This document shows positions 50,886 through 59,997 of a stretch of 64,000 nucleotides of DNA, one piece after another. The first letter of the stretch is position 1, and each line of letters opens with the position of its first letter. This DNA is from Prauserella endophytica (GTDB lineage: Bacteria > Actinomycetota > Actinomycetes > Mycobacteriales > Pseudonocardiaceae), in NCBI RefSeq assembly GCF_005146945.1, contig NZ_SWMS01000010.1, positions 124,001 to 188,000 on the forward strand, given 5' to 3'. A program made the position numbers and the translations under genes. Below the pieces are notes generated by a model, which was not told where the DNA came from, did no database searches, and saw only the letters and a program-made list of their open reading frames with translations.

Positions 50886-52067
50886 ATGGACTTCATCCTC
50901 ATGTCCGAAGGTGACACCCCGGTGGGTCTCACACATGAGCACCGCTACCGGGAGCTGATCGACGAGGTGCTGCTCGCCGAGCGGGTCGGCTTCGACGCCT
51001 TCGGCAGCTCCGAGCAGCACGTCGCCATCGGCACGGCCACGGTCTCCGCTCCGGAGGTGCTCTACCCGTACCTGATGGCGCTCACGAACCGCATCCGGTT
51101 CATCCACCTGGTGACGCTCCTGCCGACCCGGATGAACCACGCGCTGCGCGTCGCGGAGCGCATCGCGACCGCGGACATCCTGTCCAACGGCCGGGTCGAA
51201 CTAGGGACCGGACGCGGGAACACCACGCTCGCGCTGCGCGCGTTCGAGGTCGACCCGACCGAGAACAAAGCGCAGTGGCGGGAAGGCGTCGAGCTGATCC
51301 GCCGTGCGTTCCTCGACGATCCGTTCTCCTTCGTGGGCGAGCACTACAAGATCCCGCCCCGCAGCCTGGTGCCCAAGCCCCTGCAGTGGCCCCACCCGCC
51401 GATCTCCGCCGCCACCGGCAGCCCGAGCTCGGTCGAGACCGCCGCCGAGCTGGGCATCGGAGCCATCATGGGCGGCTTCTACCTCGGTTTCGACCTCGTG
51501 GAGAACCTGCTGAAGCTCTACGACGAGACCCTGGCCGCCACCAGCCACCCGCACCCGATCACGCCGCGCAAGATGGTCACGATCAGCGGTGGCATGCACT
51601 GCGCCGAGACCACGGCGTCGGCGCGCCGGGAGGCGAAGCCCTTGTTCGACATGGCCAAGCTCTCGACCGATGCCTACGAGCGGCTTTCCACGCTCTCGAA
51701 GGACTACGCGTACATGGGCGCGGTCAAGGACGTCGACTTCGACGACGAGGAGTACATGTTCGAGCGCTCGCAAGGCTTCCTCGTCGGCGACCCCGACCAC
51801 TGCATCGAGCACGTGCAGCGGTATGTGGACATGGGCGTCGACGCCCTCGTGCTGCGCGTCGACAGCCTTCCCCACGAACAGCTCCTGCGCTCGATCGAGC
51901 TGTTCGGCAAATACGTGATCCCTCAGTTCAAACACCCGCGCAACGTGGTGCGCCCCGCCGACGACGTGCTCGCCGACATTCGTGCCGCGCGCCCCGCGCA
52001 CGAAGAGGCGCTGCGCAAGTTCCAGGCCGAACAGAACCTGTTGATCGAGAAGGAGTCCGTGCGATGA
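50886..52067 (+). CDS. Luciferase-like flavin-dependent monooxygenase
   Basis: This 393-residue bacterial-luciferase-fold protein opens MDFILMSEGDTPVGL. Barrel motifs include VGFDAFGSSEQHVAIG, IRFIHLVTLLPTRMNHALRVAERIATADILSNGRVELGTGRG and FLVGDPDHCIEHVQRYVDMG. Members use reduced FMN from a separate reductase; such a reductase is encoded at 53667. Length and operon partners resemble type II Baeyer-Villiger monooxygenases, but other C-H or C-S oxygenations are possible. It is the first gene of an operon with two crotonases, a flavin reductase and a CoA ligase, under TetR operator control. Its stop overlaps the next start (ATGA). Confidence 0.9.
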   Translation: MDFILMSEGDTPVGLTHEHRYRELIDEVLLAERVGFDAFGSSEQHVAIGTATVSAPEVLYPYLMALTNRIRFIHLVTLLPTRMNHALRVAERIATADILSNGRVELGTGRGNTTLALRAFEVDPTENKAQWREGVELIRRAFLDDPFSFVGEHYKIPPRSLVPKPLQWPHPPISAATGSPSSVETAAELGIGAIMGGFYLGFDLVENLLKLYDETLAATSHPHPITPRKMVTISGGMHCAETTASARREAKPLFDMAKLSTDAYERLSTLSKDYAYMGAVKDVDFDDEEYMFERSQGFLVGDPDHCIEHVQRYVDMGVDALVLRVDSLPHEQLLRSIELFGKYVIPQFKHPRNVVRPADDVLADIRAARPAHEEALRKFQAEQNLLIEKESVR

Positions 52068-52882
52068 GCGACCTGTACAACCACGGCACGGGAAACGTCC
52101 TCGTCGAGCGCCACGACGACGGCGTCCTGCTGATCACGATCAACCGCCCCAGCCGCTACAACTCGCTCACCCTGCCGATGTTCGAGGAAATGAACCGGAT
52201 CTGGGCCGACGTCGAGCGCGACGACGACACGCGGGTCGTCGTCATCACCGGAGCAGGCAAGGCCTTCTGCACCGGGATGGACGTCGCCCAGCCCGATCCC
52301 ACACCCGAACAGGCGCTGGCGATGCTGGAGACCGAACGCAAGCGGGTGACGACCGTCCTGCGCATCGAAAAGCCGATCATCTCCGCGATCAACGGTCCCG
52401 CCGTCGGCTACGGCCTGTCCACGGCACTCCTCGCCGACATCAGCATCGCCGCGGACGACGCGGTGCTGATCGAAGGCCACACGAAGGTCGGCGTGACCGC
52501 TGGCGACCACGCCGCGCTCATCTGGCCACTGCTCGTCGGTATGGCCAAGACCAAGTACTACGTGCTCACTTCCGAGAAACTGACCGGCGCCGAGGCCGAG
52601 CGGATCGGGCTCGTCAGCCTGTCCCTGCCCCGCGAGCAGGTCCTGCCCCGCGCCCTCGAGGTCGCGTCCCAGCTGGCACGCGGTTCCCAGCAGGCCCTGC
52701 GGTTCACCAAACGCGCGCTCAACACCTGGCTCACCAACGCGGTGCCCCAGCACGAGCTGTCCGCGGCGCTCGAGATCCTCGACTTCGCCGGCGCCGACTA
52801 CGCCGAAGCACGCCAGGCGTTCCGGGAAAAGCGTCCCGTCGACTTCCCCTCCGCTCGCCCCGCCGGCGCGCCGGCGAACTGA
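52064..52882 (+). CDS. Enoyl-CoA hydratase/isomerase (crotonase) family protein, first copy
   Basis: This 272-residue crotonase has the oxyanion-hole segment VVVITGAGKAFCTGMDV and INGPAVGYGLSTALLADISIAADDA. At the position of the second hydratase Glu it has HTKVGVTAGDHAALIWPLLVG, so the classical hydratase glutamate pattern is not conserved. An isomerase, hydrolase or C-C bond-cleaving role is possible. ATG 52064 overlaps the monooxygenase stop. It is followed after 12 bp by a second crotonase. Confidence 0.9.
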   Translation: MSDLYNHGTGNVLVERHDDGVLLITINRPSRYNSLTLPMFEEMNRIWADVERDDDTRVVVITGAGKAFCTGMDVAQPDPTPEQALAMLETERKRVTTVLRIEKPIISAINGPAVGYGLSTALLADISIAADDAVLIEGHTKVGVTAGDHAALIWPLLVGMAKTKYYVLTSEKLTGAEAERIGLVSLSLPREQVLPRALEVASQLARGSQQALRFTKRALNTWLTNAVPQHELSAALEILDFAGADYAEARQAFREKRPVDFPSARPAGAPAN

Positions 52883-52894
52883 TCGGACAGGAGC

Positions 52895-53674
52895 ATGACC
52901 TCAGCCTCGCGCGACGCGGCGCTCGCCGCTGTGCTCGCCTCCGACGAAGTGGACGGTGTGGTGGTCCTCACCCTGGACCACCCGCCCGCGAACGCGCTCA
53001 GCAACACGGTCGTCAGCGAACTGACCTCGACGCTGGAAAGCCTCGCCCGCCGCCCGGACGCCCCCGCTGTGGTCCTGACAGGAGCCGGCGAGCGGTTCTT
53101 CTCCGCAGGCGGCGACATCAAGGAAGCCGTTGGCTACGACGCCGGGTCGATGGCCGAGCGGATGAGCTCGTTCCACGCGCTGCTCTGCGCACTCGACACC
53201 TTCCCGCGGCCGCTCGTGTGTGCGGTCAACGGGTGGTGCGTCGGCGGGGCCATCGAAATGGCGCTCTTCGCCGACGTGGTGTACGCATCCCGGCACGCCC
53301 GGTTCGTCTTCCCCGAGATCAACCACGGGATGTTGCCTGCGGTGAAGGGGATCGCCCGGGTGCGCGCGGCGCTCGGTGAGCGTGCCGCCCGGCGTCTCCT
53401 GCTGGGCGGCGAGCCCGTCGACGCGTCCCGCGCGGCGACGCTCGGCATCGTCGACCACGTTGTCGAGCAGGAGGACCTGCTGTCGATCGCGACGGCGGAC
53501 GCGCGCGCGGCGGCGGCGAAACCACCCGCCGTGTTCGCCGCGCTGAAACGGACCCTCCGGGCGGAAACGGCCAGTTGGACTCCCGAAGAGCAGCTCCGCG
53601 TCACGGTTTCCGACGCGTGCACGGTCTTCGCCGACCCCGCCGCCCGTGCCGCCAGGGAGGCGTGGAATGGCTGA
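52895..53674 (+). CDS. Enoyl-CoA hydratase/isomerase (crotonase) family protein, second copy
   Basis: This 259-residue crotonase has VVLTGAGERFFSAGGDIKEAV, NGWCVGGAIEMALFADVVYASRHARFVFPEINHGMLPAVKGIARV. The FPEI glutamate matches a catalytic Glu, while the first (GGAIEMAL) fits the other, so this copy looks like a standard hydratase. ATG 52895 follows a GACAGGAG box. The 3' end overlaps the flavin reductase gene by 8 bp, which supports one transcript. Confidence 0.9.
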   Translation: MTSASRDAALAAVLASDEVDGVVVLTLDHPPANALSNTVVSELTSTLESLARRPDAPAVVLTGAGERFFSAGGDIKEAVGYDAGSMAERMSSFHALLCALDTFPRPLVCAVNGWCVGGAIEMALFADVVYASRHARFVFPEINHGMLPAVKGIARVRAALGERAARRLLLGGEPVDASRAATLGIVDHVVEQEDLLSIATADARAAAAKPPAVFAALKRTLRAETASWTPEEQLRVTVSDACTVFADPAARAAREAWNG

Positions 53675-54167
53675 CCCGGTTCCCGGGCTGGACCCGGCCG
53701 CCTTCCGCGCGGCGCTGGCCCGCTTCCCCTCGGGCGTGACGATCGTGACGACGCGGAGTGAGGCGGGCACGCCGCACGGGTTCACCGCGAGCTCCTTCGC
53801 GGCACTGTCACTGGACCCGCCTCTGGTGCTGGTGTGCCTGGACCGCGGCGCCGACTGCTTCCCCGTCTTCACCGCGGCTCAACGGTTCGTCGTCAACATC
53901 GTGACGCCGGCGCACGCCGCGCTCGCGGTCAGGTTCGCGACGAAGGGGGAGGACAAGTTCGCGGACGCGGGATTCGAGTTCGACGACCAGGGCATCGCGC
54001 TGCTGCCCGACGCGGCGGCAGTCATCCGGTGCGAACTGGAGCGAGCCGTACCGGGCGGAGACCACGTGATCCTCATCGGCCGTGTGCACGACGCGCGGAC
54101 GGGGGACGGCGAGCCGGTGATGTGGTATCGGGGTGACTTCCTCCGCATCGGGGAGAGTGCTGCGTGA
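53667..54167 (+). CDS. Flavin reductase (FMN:NAD(P)H), HpaC-like
   Basis: This 166-residue split-barrel protein has the flavin-reductase signature FPSGVTIVTTRSEAGTPHGFTASSFAALSLDPPLVLVCLDRGA, then FVVNIVTPAHAALAVRFAT and the C-terminal GGDHVILIGRVHDARTGDGEPVMWYRGDF. It supplies reduced FMN to the luciferase-like monooxygenase of the same operon. GGGAGG lies eight bases before ATG 53667, inside the end of the second crotonase. Confidence 0.93.
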   Translation: MADPVPGLDPAAFRAALARFPSGVTIVTTRSEAGTPHGFTASSFAALSLDPPLVLVCLDRGADCFPVFTAAQRFVVNIVTPAHAALAVRFATKGEDKFADAGFEFDDQGIALLPDAAAVIRCELERAVPGGDHVILIGRVHDARTGDGEPVMWYRGDFLRIGESAA

Positions 54168-54213
54168 ACGCCATCGGGCCCGGGCGCCCCGGGTCTGCGA
54201 GAGAGGCCGTGTC

Positions 54214-56043
54214 ATGGATCTGACCAACTTCGAACCGACCCGGACGCTTCCGGGGCTGCTCGTCGACCGCTCGGGCAGGGAACCCGACACCGTCGCGATG
54301 CGCTACTCCCGCGAGGGGGTCGTGCAGTCGATCACGTGGCGGTCCTACGCGAACCGCGTACGCGATCTCGCACTCGGTCTCGCCGCGCACGGTGTGCGGC
54401 GTGGTGACCGGGTCGCGGTGATGAGCAGCGCCCGGCCGGAATGGGTGTTCGCCGCGCTGGCGGTGCAGAGCGTCGGCGGCGTCGTCATCGGCGTGTACCC
54501 GACCAACTCGGCCGCGGAAATCGAGCAGCTCCTCGTGCACAGCGAGGCGGTCGCCTTCCTCGGCGAGACGGCGACGGAGCTCACCAAGGTCGCGGCCATC
54601 GCCGCGCGCACACCGTCGTTGCGCCTCGTGCTCGGCATCGACGACGCCCCGCCGGCGCTACCCGAACCGGTAACCGCGATGACCTGGGACGCGCTGTGCG
54701 ACGACGGAGCTCGGCACGCCGGCGAGAACCCGGACCGACTGTCCGAACTGGTCGCCGCCGGATCACTCGACGACGCTGCCGTGCTCTTCTACACGTCGGG
54801 GTCCACGGGAGCTCCGAAGGGCGTCACGCACACGCACCGGACGCTGCAACACGCGATCCAGAGCTTCGCCGGCTTGTACCCGGACATCGCCGACCGCCGC
54901 TACGACGTCGTGGGTTTCCTGCCGCTGGCACACGTGGCGCCGGCGCTGGTGCTGGTCTTCACCCCACTGCTGACCAAGCTGGTGGTCACCTACTGCCGCA
55001 TCGAGGCCTACGAGGACGTGTTGCGCTCCGTGCGGCCGACGTCGGCGCTCTGGCCGCCACGGTTCTACGAGAAGCTCGCCGGCGAGCTGATCGCGCGAAC
55101 CAAGTCCTGGCCCTGGTTCCGGCGCCGCGCCTACGACGCGGCCATGTGGGTCGGCCGCCGGGTGGCCGAGCGCCGCTGGTCCCACCGCAGGCCGTCGGTG
55201 CCGATGCGGATCGCCTACGCCGCCGCGCTTCGCACGGTCTTCCTGCCGTTGCGGGCGACCGCCGGGCTGGACCGCCTCCGCGTCGCCTACACCGCGTCCG
55301 CCGCCATGCCCGAGAGCGTCCTCGCGATCTGGCAGATCTGGGGTCTCGATCTCCGCGAGAACTACGGTCTCACCGAGACGGCGGGATGTCCTGTCGCGCA
55401 CTTCGGCCAGCCGTTCCCGCGTCCCGGCTTCATCGGCAGGGTCTTCCCGGACCCGCGCTTCCAGGTGAAGGTCGCGGACGACGGTGAACTGCTGATCAGC
55501 GCACCCCTGCTGTTCACCGGGTACTGGCGCAACCCGGCGGAGACCGAGGCCGTGCTGCGGGACGGCTGGTTCCACACCGGTGACCTGGTGGAACGCGCAC
55601 CGCACGGGGACATCCGGCTCATCGGCCGGAAGAAGGACGTGATCATCACCCTGGGCGGCAAGACGATCAACCCCCAGCCCATCGAGACCCGATTGAAGGA
55701 GAGCTCGCTGATCGACGAGGCGATTGTGGTCGGCGATGCGCGCAAGTACCTCACCGTCCTGCTCGAGCCGAGCGCGAGCACGGACGCCCCGTCCCCTGAC
55801 GCGGTGGTCGAACGGCTGCGGGCCGAGGTCGCCAGGGTCAACGCGGACCTCGCGCGGGTGGAGCAGCTGAAGGACTTTCGCGTGCTGCCACGGCCCCTGG
55901 ACGTCGAGCGCGGCGAGCGGACCGCGAACGGCAAGATCAAACGCACGGCCGTCGTGAACTCGTTCGCGGCGCTGATCGAAGACATGTACGGCGCGAACGA
56001 CGATGCGGCGATCGCGGATCACGTGCGTTCAAAGCCGAGCTAG
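54214..56043 (+). CDS. Long-chain-type acyl-CoA synthetase (AMP-forming)
   Basis: This 609-residue ligase has the long-chain FadD15/FAA-like layout: P-loop YTSGSTGAPKGV, a long insert with VLRSVRPTSALWPPRFYEKLAGELIARTKSWPWFRR, LRENYGLTETAG, GWFHTGDLVE, hinge LIGRKKDVIITLGGKTINP and catalytic lysine region ANGKIKRTAV. It forms CoA thioesters of bulky or long-chain acids. It is preceded by GAGAGG and lies 46 bp behind the flavin reductase, probably in the same operon. It is distinct from the ligase at 45309, so the pathway may activate two acids. Confidence 0.92.
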   Translation: MDLTNFEPTRTLPGLLVDRSGREPDTVAMRYSREGVVQSITWRSYANRVRDLALGLAAHGVRRGDRVAVMSSARPEWVFAALAVQSVGGVVIGVYPTNSAAEIEQLLVHSEAVAFLGETATELTKVAAIAARTPSLRLVLGIDDAPPALPEPVTAMTWDALCDDGARHAGENPDRLSELVAAGSLDDAAVLFYTSGSTGAPKGVTHTHRTLQHAIQSFAGLYPDIADRRYDVVGFLPLAHVAPALVLVFTPLLTKLVVTYCRIEAYEDVLRSVRPTSALWPPRFYEKLAGELIARTKSWPWFRRRAYDAAMWVGRRVAERRWSHRRPSVPMRIAYAAALRTVFLPLRATAGLDRLRVAYTASAAMPESVLAIWQIWGLDLRENYGLTETAGCPVAHFGQPFPRPGFIGRVFPDPRFQVKVADDGELLISAPLLFTGYWRNPAETEAVLRDGWFHTGDLVERAPHGDIRLIGRKKDVIITLGGKTINPQPIETRLKESSLIDEAIVVGDARKYLTVLLEPSASTDAPSPDAVVERLRAEVARVNADLARVEQLKDFRVLPRPLDVERGERTANGKIKRTAVVNSFAALIEDMYGANDDAAIADHVRSKPS

Positions 56044-56128
56044 GGCCAGGCCGGGCCGCGGCGGTGTCCCTCCCGCCACGGACGGCCCCCGTCACGCCTA
56101 CCGAGCGTGGGCGGCAGGAGGTGAAGCC

Positions 56129-57088
56129 ATGCCGGTTCCCGACTTGACCCTGCAGCAGCTTCGAGCGGTCCAGGCCGTCGCCGAGTCCGGCAGCTTCACC
56201 AAGGCGGCCGCAGCCGAGCACATCTCCCAGTCCGTCCTGAGCCGGAGGATCAAGGAGGTCGAGCGTCTCCTGCGGGTGCGGTTGTTCGACCGCACCACCC
56301 GGCAGCTCGACACCACCTCGGCGGGACGGGCCTTCCTGCTCATGACCGGCACGGTCCTGGACGAGCTCGACACCCAGCTGCGACGTTTCCTGACCTTCGT
56401 GGCGGCGCAGTCCGGAACCGTCGCGCTGGCGGCACTGCCGTCGCTGACAGCGGTGGTGCTGCCGGACCTGATCCGCGAATTCATGGCGGATCACCCCGAG
56501 GTGACGTTCGAGATCAGGGACGCGGACGCCGCCGAAGTGCGCGGGAACCTCGAAGCGGGCACCGTCGAACTCGGCCTGAGCGACGGCGGGGACCTGCCGG
56601 ACGGCTTCTGCTTCGCGCCACTGCTGCGGGAGCAGTTCTACGGCGTCGCGCACCACAGCCATCGCTGGTCGGTGCGGGATTCCCTCTCGTGGGCGGACTT
56701 CGGGGGCGAGACGGTGGTCGCGACGCCGCCGGGAACCAGCATCCGCGCGAGGACCGATGCCATGTTCGGCGAGCGCTCGATCCCGGTGAGCCGGCATTTC
56801 GACGCCCCGTGCGTGGCGGCGATCGGCGGGCTCCTGCGGGCGGGTGTGGGTGTGGCGGCGTTGCCCGCGCTGGAGTTGCGGGAGTTCAGCCTGGACGGTC
56901 TCGTGGCGATACCCCTGGAATCACCGGACGCGACCAGGGTCACCGGTGTCGTGTACCGCCGCGGCCAAGCTCTCTCGCCCGCCTCGGCTCGATTCCTGGA
57001 CTTCGTGCGCGCGGCCGAGGTCGACACGCCTCGCGGAGTCTCCCGCGTTCGCGGCGAAGCGGCCGGCTGTGCACCCGGGACCGTCTGA
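56129..57088 (+). CDS. LysR family transcriptional regulator
   Basis: This 319-residue LTTR has an N-terminal winged helix (LQQLRAVQAVAESGSFTKAAAAEHISQSVLSRRIKEVERLL) and a periplasmic-binding-protein-like effector domain (VALAALPSLTAVVLPDLIREF). AGGAGG precedes ATG 56129. It is same-strand and 85 bp behind the CoA ligase gene, so it may be co-transcribed rather than divergent as LysR genes usually are. The target is possibly the adjacent SDR or ligase genes. Confidence 0.92.
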   Translation: MPVPDLTLQQLRAVQAVAESGSFTKAAAAEHISQSVLSRRIKEVERLLRVRLFDRTTRQLDTTSAGRAFLLMTGTVLDELDTQLRRFLTFVAAQSGTVALAALPSLTAVVLPDLIREFMADHPEVTFEIRDADAAEVRGNLEAGTVELGLSDGGDLPDGFCFAPLLREQFYGVAHHSHRWSVRDSLSWADFGGETVVATPPGTSIRARTDAMFGERSIPVSRHFDAPCVAAIGGLLRAGVGVAALPALELREFSLDGLVAIPLESPDATRVTGVVYRRGQALSPASARFLDFVRAAEVDTPRGVSRVRGEAAGCAPGTV

Positions 57089-57192
57089 AGAGGACGGCCC
57101 CGGGCCGGGGGTTCTCTCGCTTGACAGCTACCGCGGTCCGTACACGACGAGGCAGCGCCGCAGGATGAGCCAGCCGTACACCTTGTCGACGC

Positions 57193-57945
57193 TTATGCCC
57201 GCCGGCCGCCGTCGACCGACAGGGCGATGCCGGTGACGTAGGAAGCCTGTGTGGAGCAGAGCCAGACCGCGGCGGCGGCGACTTCGTCCGGGATGGCGAG
57301 GCGTCCGAGTGGGGTGAGTGCTTCCTGTTGGGCGGTCATGTCGGTGCCTGCCGCGACACTCTCGTACATCTCCGTGCGGGTGAGGGCGGGGCAGAGGGCG
57401 TTGACGCGGATGTTGTCCGGTGCGTAGTCGACCGCGGCGGCCTTGGAGAGTCCGACGATGCCGTGCTTGCTGGCGACGTAGGCCGGGGCGCGCGGGATCG
57501 CGTACAGCCCGCCGTTGGAGGCGGTATTGACGATGGCACCACCGCCACGGCGCCGGAGGGCGGGTAGCTCGTACTTCATGCACAGGAACGTGCCCGTGAG
57601 GTTGACGCGGATGACGTGCTCCCACTCGTCGCTTGGCATGGCGGTGAGCTGCCGGTTGGTGGACGGAACACCCGCGTTGTTGAAGGCGAAGTCCAGCCCA
57701 CCGTAGGCCGCCGAGATCCGGTCGACGGCCGCCCGCACGGATGGTTCGTCGCCGATGTCGACGGTGATCGCTTGGGCCGTGCCGCCGGCTTCGGTGATGA
57801 GTCGTGCCGTCTCGGCGGCTGCGTGCTCGTTCAGGTCGAGCACGCCGACCGCGGCCCCGCGCCGGGCGAACTCGAGCGCGCTCGAGCGGCCGATTCCGCT
57901 GCCGGCGCCAGTAACCAGCCCGACCAATCCCGCGAAGTCCCTCAC
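57193..57945 (-). CDS. SDR family oxidoreductase, second copy
   Basis: This 250-residue classical SDR has VTGAGSGIGRSSALEFARRG, NNAGVPS, catalytic YVASKHG and C-terminal VTGIALSVDGGRRA. Asp in GVLDLNE after the second strand favours NAD(H). The GTG 57945 start overlaps the stop of the preceding small protein (GTGA). It probably oxidises an alcohol intermediate of one of the neighbouring pathways. It is convergent with the LysR gene, about 100 bp away. Confidence 0.92.
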   Translation of the reverse strand: MRDFAGLVGLVTGAGSGIGRSSALEFARRGAAVGVLDLNEHAAAETARLITEAGGTAQAITVDIGDEPSVRAAVDRISAAYGGLDFAFNNAGVPSTNRQLTAMPSDEWEHVIRVNLTGTFLCMKYELPALRRRGGGAIVNTASNGGLYAIPRAPAYVASKHGIVGLSKAAAVDYAPDNIRVNALCPALTRTEMYESVAAGTDMTAQQEALTPLGRLAIPDEVAAAAVWLCSTQASYVTGIALSVDGGRRA

Positions 57946-58262
57946 GACAGGGCCTCGTGATTGATCCAGACGACCTTGTAGGAATATCGCGACTGCCAGC
58001 GTTGGATGAGGTCCTCGGCGCCGGGCACCGTGAAGACCGCGTTGAGCGCGTCGAGGTCGCCGACTCCGAGCTGAACAATCGCGCTGGCGACGAAGACGGG
58101 ACTGTGGTCGTCCGTGGGCACGCGGATGTGGCGCCGGGCCGAGAAAGTCTGGACGTGGCCGGAGCCCAGCATCAGATTTTCGATGTCTTTCAGGTACTGA
58201 TCCAGCTCGGCATCGGGGATGGGCTGGTCGAAGGAGACAATCATCGTGTGGTTGAGCACGAA
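57942..58262 (-). CDS. Small ferredoxin-fold (Dabb/EthD/RedY-like) protein
   Basis: This protein of about 106 residues has an alpha/beta ferredoxin-like pattern (LNHTMIVSFDQPIPDAELDQYLKDIENLMLGSGHVQTFSARRH, FVASAIVQLGVGDLDALNAVF, WINHEAL). GTG 58262 is favoured because LNHTMIVSF forms the first strand; TTG 58271 and ATG 58244 are alternatives. Such small proteins assist or catalyse steps such as cyclisation or degradation of aromatic compounds. It is coupled to the downstream SDR. Confidence 0.65.
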   Translation of the reverse strand, partial: FVLNHTMIVSFDQPIPDAELDQYLKDIENLMLGSGHVQTFSARRHIRVPTDDHSPVFVASAIVQLGVGDLDALNAVFTVPGAEDLIQRWQSRYSYKVVWINHEALS

Positions 58263-58329
58263 CCGATTCAATCAGCGACAACCGCACGGAGTCCAAGACC
58301 GACTCGACATCCGGCGATAACCTATAGGC

Positions 58330-59184
58330 ATGGTTGAGGTCGAAACGCGCGAGCTGGCCTACTTCGTCGCCGTCGCGGAGGAGCTGCATTTCGGTCGTGC
58401 CGCGGTCCGCTTGTCGATCGCTCAGCCGGCGCTGTCGAAAGCGATCCGGCGCGTCGAGGAGCGGCTGGGGGTGCAGCTACTCCTGCGTTCGAGCAGACGA
58501 GTCTCGCTCACGGCGGCGGGAGAAGCCCTGCTGTATCACGGCCGCCACGCGCTGAACGCCGTCAGCGTCGCGGTACAGCAGGCGCGGCAGGCTGGTGACG
58601 CCGACGCGCAGCTGCGGCTGGTGATCAAGCCCGGCGGCGACGCGAACCTGCTGTCGGGGATACTCACCGCATACGCCCAGCAGCCTGATGCCCGCCGGGT
58701 CGACATCCTCTTCGGTGGTGCCACCGACCGCGCTGACTATCTGCGCGACGGCCGGGCCGACTTGGCACTCCTGTACGCGCCGTTCGACGACCTCACGGGG
58801 CTGGCGTATGAGGCGCTCCATGTCGAGGACCGCGTGGCGATTCTCCCAGCCGATCACCGGCTGGCCTCGCGCGACGAGGTGCGGCTGGCCGACCTAGAGC
58901 ACGAGACGATGCCGCGCTGGAAAGGCGTGCCCGGCGGCGGAACCGGGCCGGAGCTGGTGGACGTGCCCCAGCTGATTCAGCTGATCGCGCTCGGCCGCAC
59001 GATCGCGATGCTGCCGCGCTCTCTGGTCGAACCCGTGCCGCCGGGAATCGTCTGCGTCCCGGTCGCCGACGCCCCCGCCAGCCAGGTCGTCCTGGCCTGG
59101 GCAGAGCTGGACCGCCGTCCCCTCGTCGCCTCGTTCGTGGCGGCGGCGCTCACCGCGAAGGGCGAGCGCCGCCCGGCGCTCTAG
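58330..59184 (+). CDS. LysR family transcriptional regulator, second copy
   Basis: This 284-residue LTTR has helix-turn-helix ELAYFVAVAEELHFGRAAVRLSIAQPALSKAIRRVEERLGVQLLLRS and an effector domain. It is divergent from the small protein/SDR operon with about 67 bp between, the classical LysR arrangement, and so is the likely activator of that pair. Its 3' end overlaps the convergent GntR gene by 4 bp. Confidence 0.92.
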   Translation: MVEVETRELAYFVAVAEELHFGRAAVRLSIAQPALSKAIRRVEERLGVQLLLRSSRRVSLTAAGEALLYHGRHALNAVSVAVQQARQAGDADAQLRLVIKPGGDANLLSGILTAYAQQPDARRVDILFGGATDRADYLRDGRADLALLYAPFDDLTGLAYEALHVEDRVAILPADHRLASRDEVRLADLEHETMPRWKGVPGGGTGPELVDVPQLIQLIALGRTIAMLPRSLVEPVPPGIVCVPVADAPASQVVLAWAELDRRPLVASFVAAALTAKGERRPAL

Positions 59185-59876
59185 TTTGCGGAGAACTCGG
59201 GCTCGTCATCGGCGCCCAGCCGGCTCAGCAGCATCTGCGTGGTGAACGCGATGTGATCGCGCAGCAGTGTCACGCCCTGGTCGACGTCACGGGCGAGGGC
59301 GGCATCGGCGAGAGCCTGATGTTCGGCGGCCGGGTCACGATCGTGCTCGGCATTCAAGGGAGCCGCCCAGCGCCGGTACAGCTCCGTCTCGGCGCGCAAG
59401 CCCTGGGCGATCGCGATGAGGCGCCTGTTGCCGCAGCCCGACACGAGCGCGGCGTGGAACGCCTCGTGCGCGAGATACCAGGCGTCCCCGCGTACGCCGC
59501 CCTCGGCTTCGCGCTCGCGGAGGCACAGCAGGTGGTGGGCGGCCACCACCTCGGCCTCCCACCGGTCGTCGCCGGAGATCATCGACTGCCGGAACGTGAG
59601 CGCTTCGAGCTCCACGCGTGCCGCCGTGAGATCGGTCAGTTCGCCCACGGACAACGATGCGACCGCGTACCCCTGATGGGGCTGCGGTGTGACCAGCCGT
59701 TCGGCCGCCAGTCTGGTGAGTGCTTCACGGAGGACCCCCGCACTCGTCTCGTATTCGGCGCACAACGCGGGGAACTTGAGCCGCTGTCCCGGCTCCAACC
59801 GCCCCATGAAGATGTCCTGCCGCAGCCGCTCGTATGCCTCGGTCGCCCGGGTGCCGGACCCGCCCCGCTTCACCAT
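59181..59876 (-). CDS. GntR family transcriptional regulator (FCD type)
   Basis: This 231-residue regulator has an N-terminal GntR winged helix (AYERLRQDIFMGRLEPGQRLKFPALCAEYETSAGVLREALTRLAAERLV) and a C-terminal FCD ligand domain with the metal-type pattern (HEAFHAALVSGCGNRRL, AEHQALADAALARD). ATG 59876 is used. It is divergent from the FAH/VOC/SMP-30/monooxygenase operon and so is its likely repressor. An inverted repeat lies at 59908-59928 in the shared promoter. Confidence 0.92.
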   Translation of the reverse strand: MVKRGGSGTRATEAYERLRQDIFMGRLEPGQRLKFPALCAEYETSAGVLREALTRLAAERLVTPQPHQGYAVASLSVGELTDLTAARVELEALTFRQSMISGDDRWEAEVVAAHHLLCLREREAEGGVRGDAWYLAHEAFHAALVSGCGNRRLIAIAQGLRAETELYRRWAAPLNAEHDRDPAAEHQALADAALARDVDQGVTLLRDHIAFTTQMLLSRLGADDEPEFSAN

Positions 59877-59907
59877 GCGTGAAACCTTACCCGGTCTGCG
59901 ACGATCG

Positions 59908-59957
59908 GCAAAACTTTTGAAACTTTGCTTGACATGAGAATCTGCGCCACGCAGAGT
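59908..59957 (+). promoter_or_regulatory. Promoter with candidate GntR operator upstream of the aromatic operon
   Basis: An AT-rich inverted repeat with GCAAA/TTTGC ends (59908-59928, 14 of 21 symmetric) directly precedes a -35 TTGACA (59929-59934). A weak -10 CAGAGT (59952-59957) follows at 17 bp. The AT-rich tract stands out from the GC-rich surroundings. Confidence 0.5.
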
Positions 59958-59997
59958 GGCTGTCACCCAACGAAGCAGCGACAGCAAAGGAGCGACG

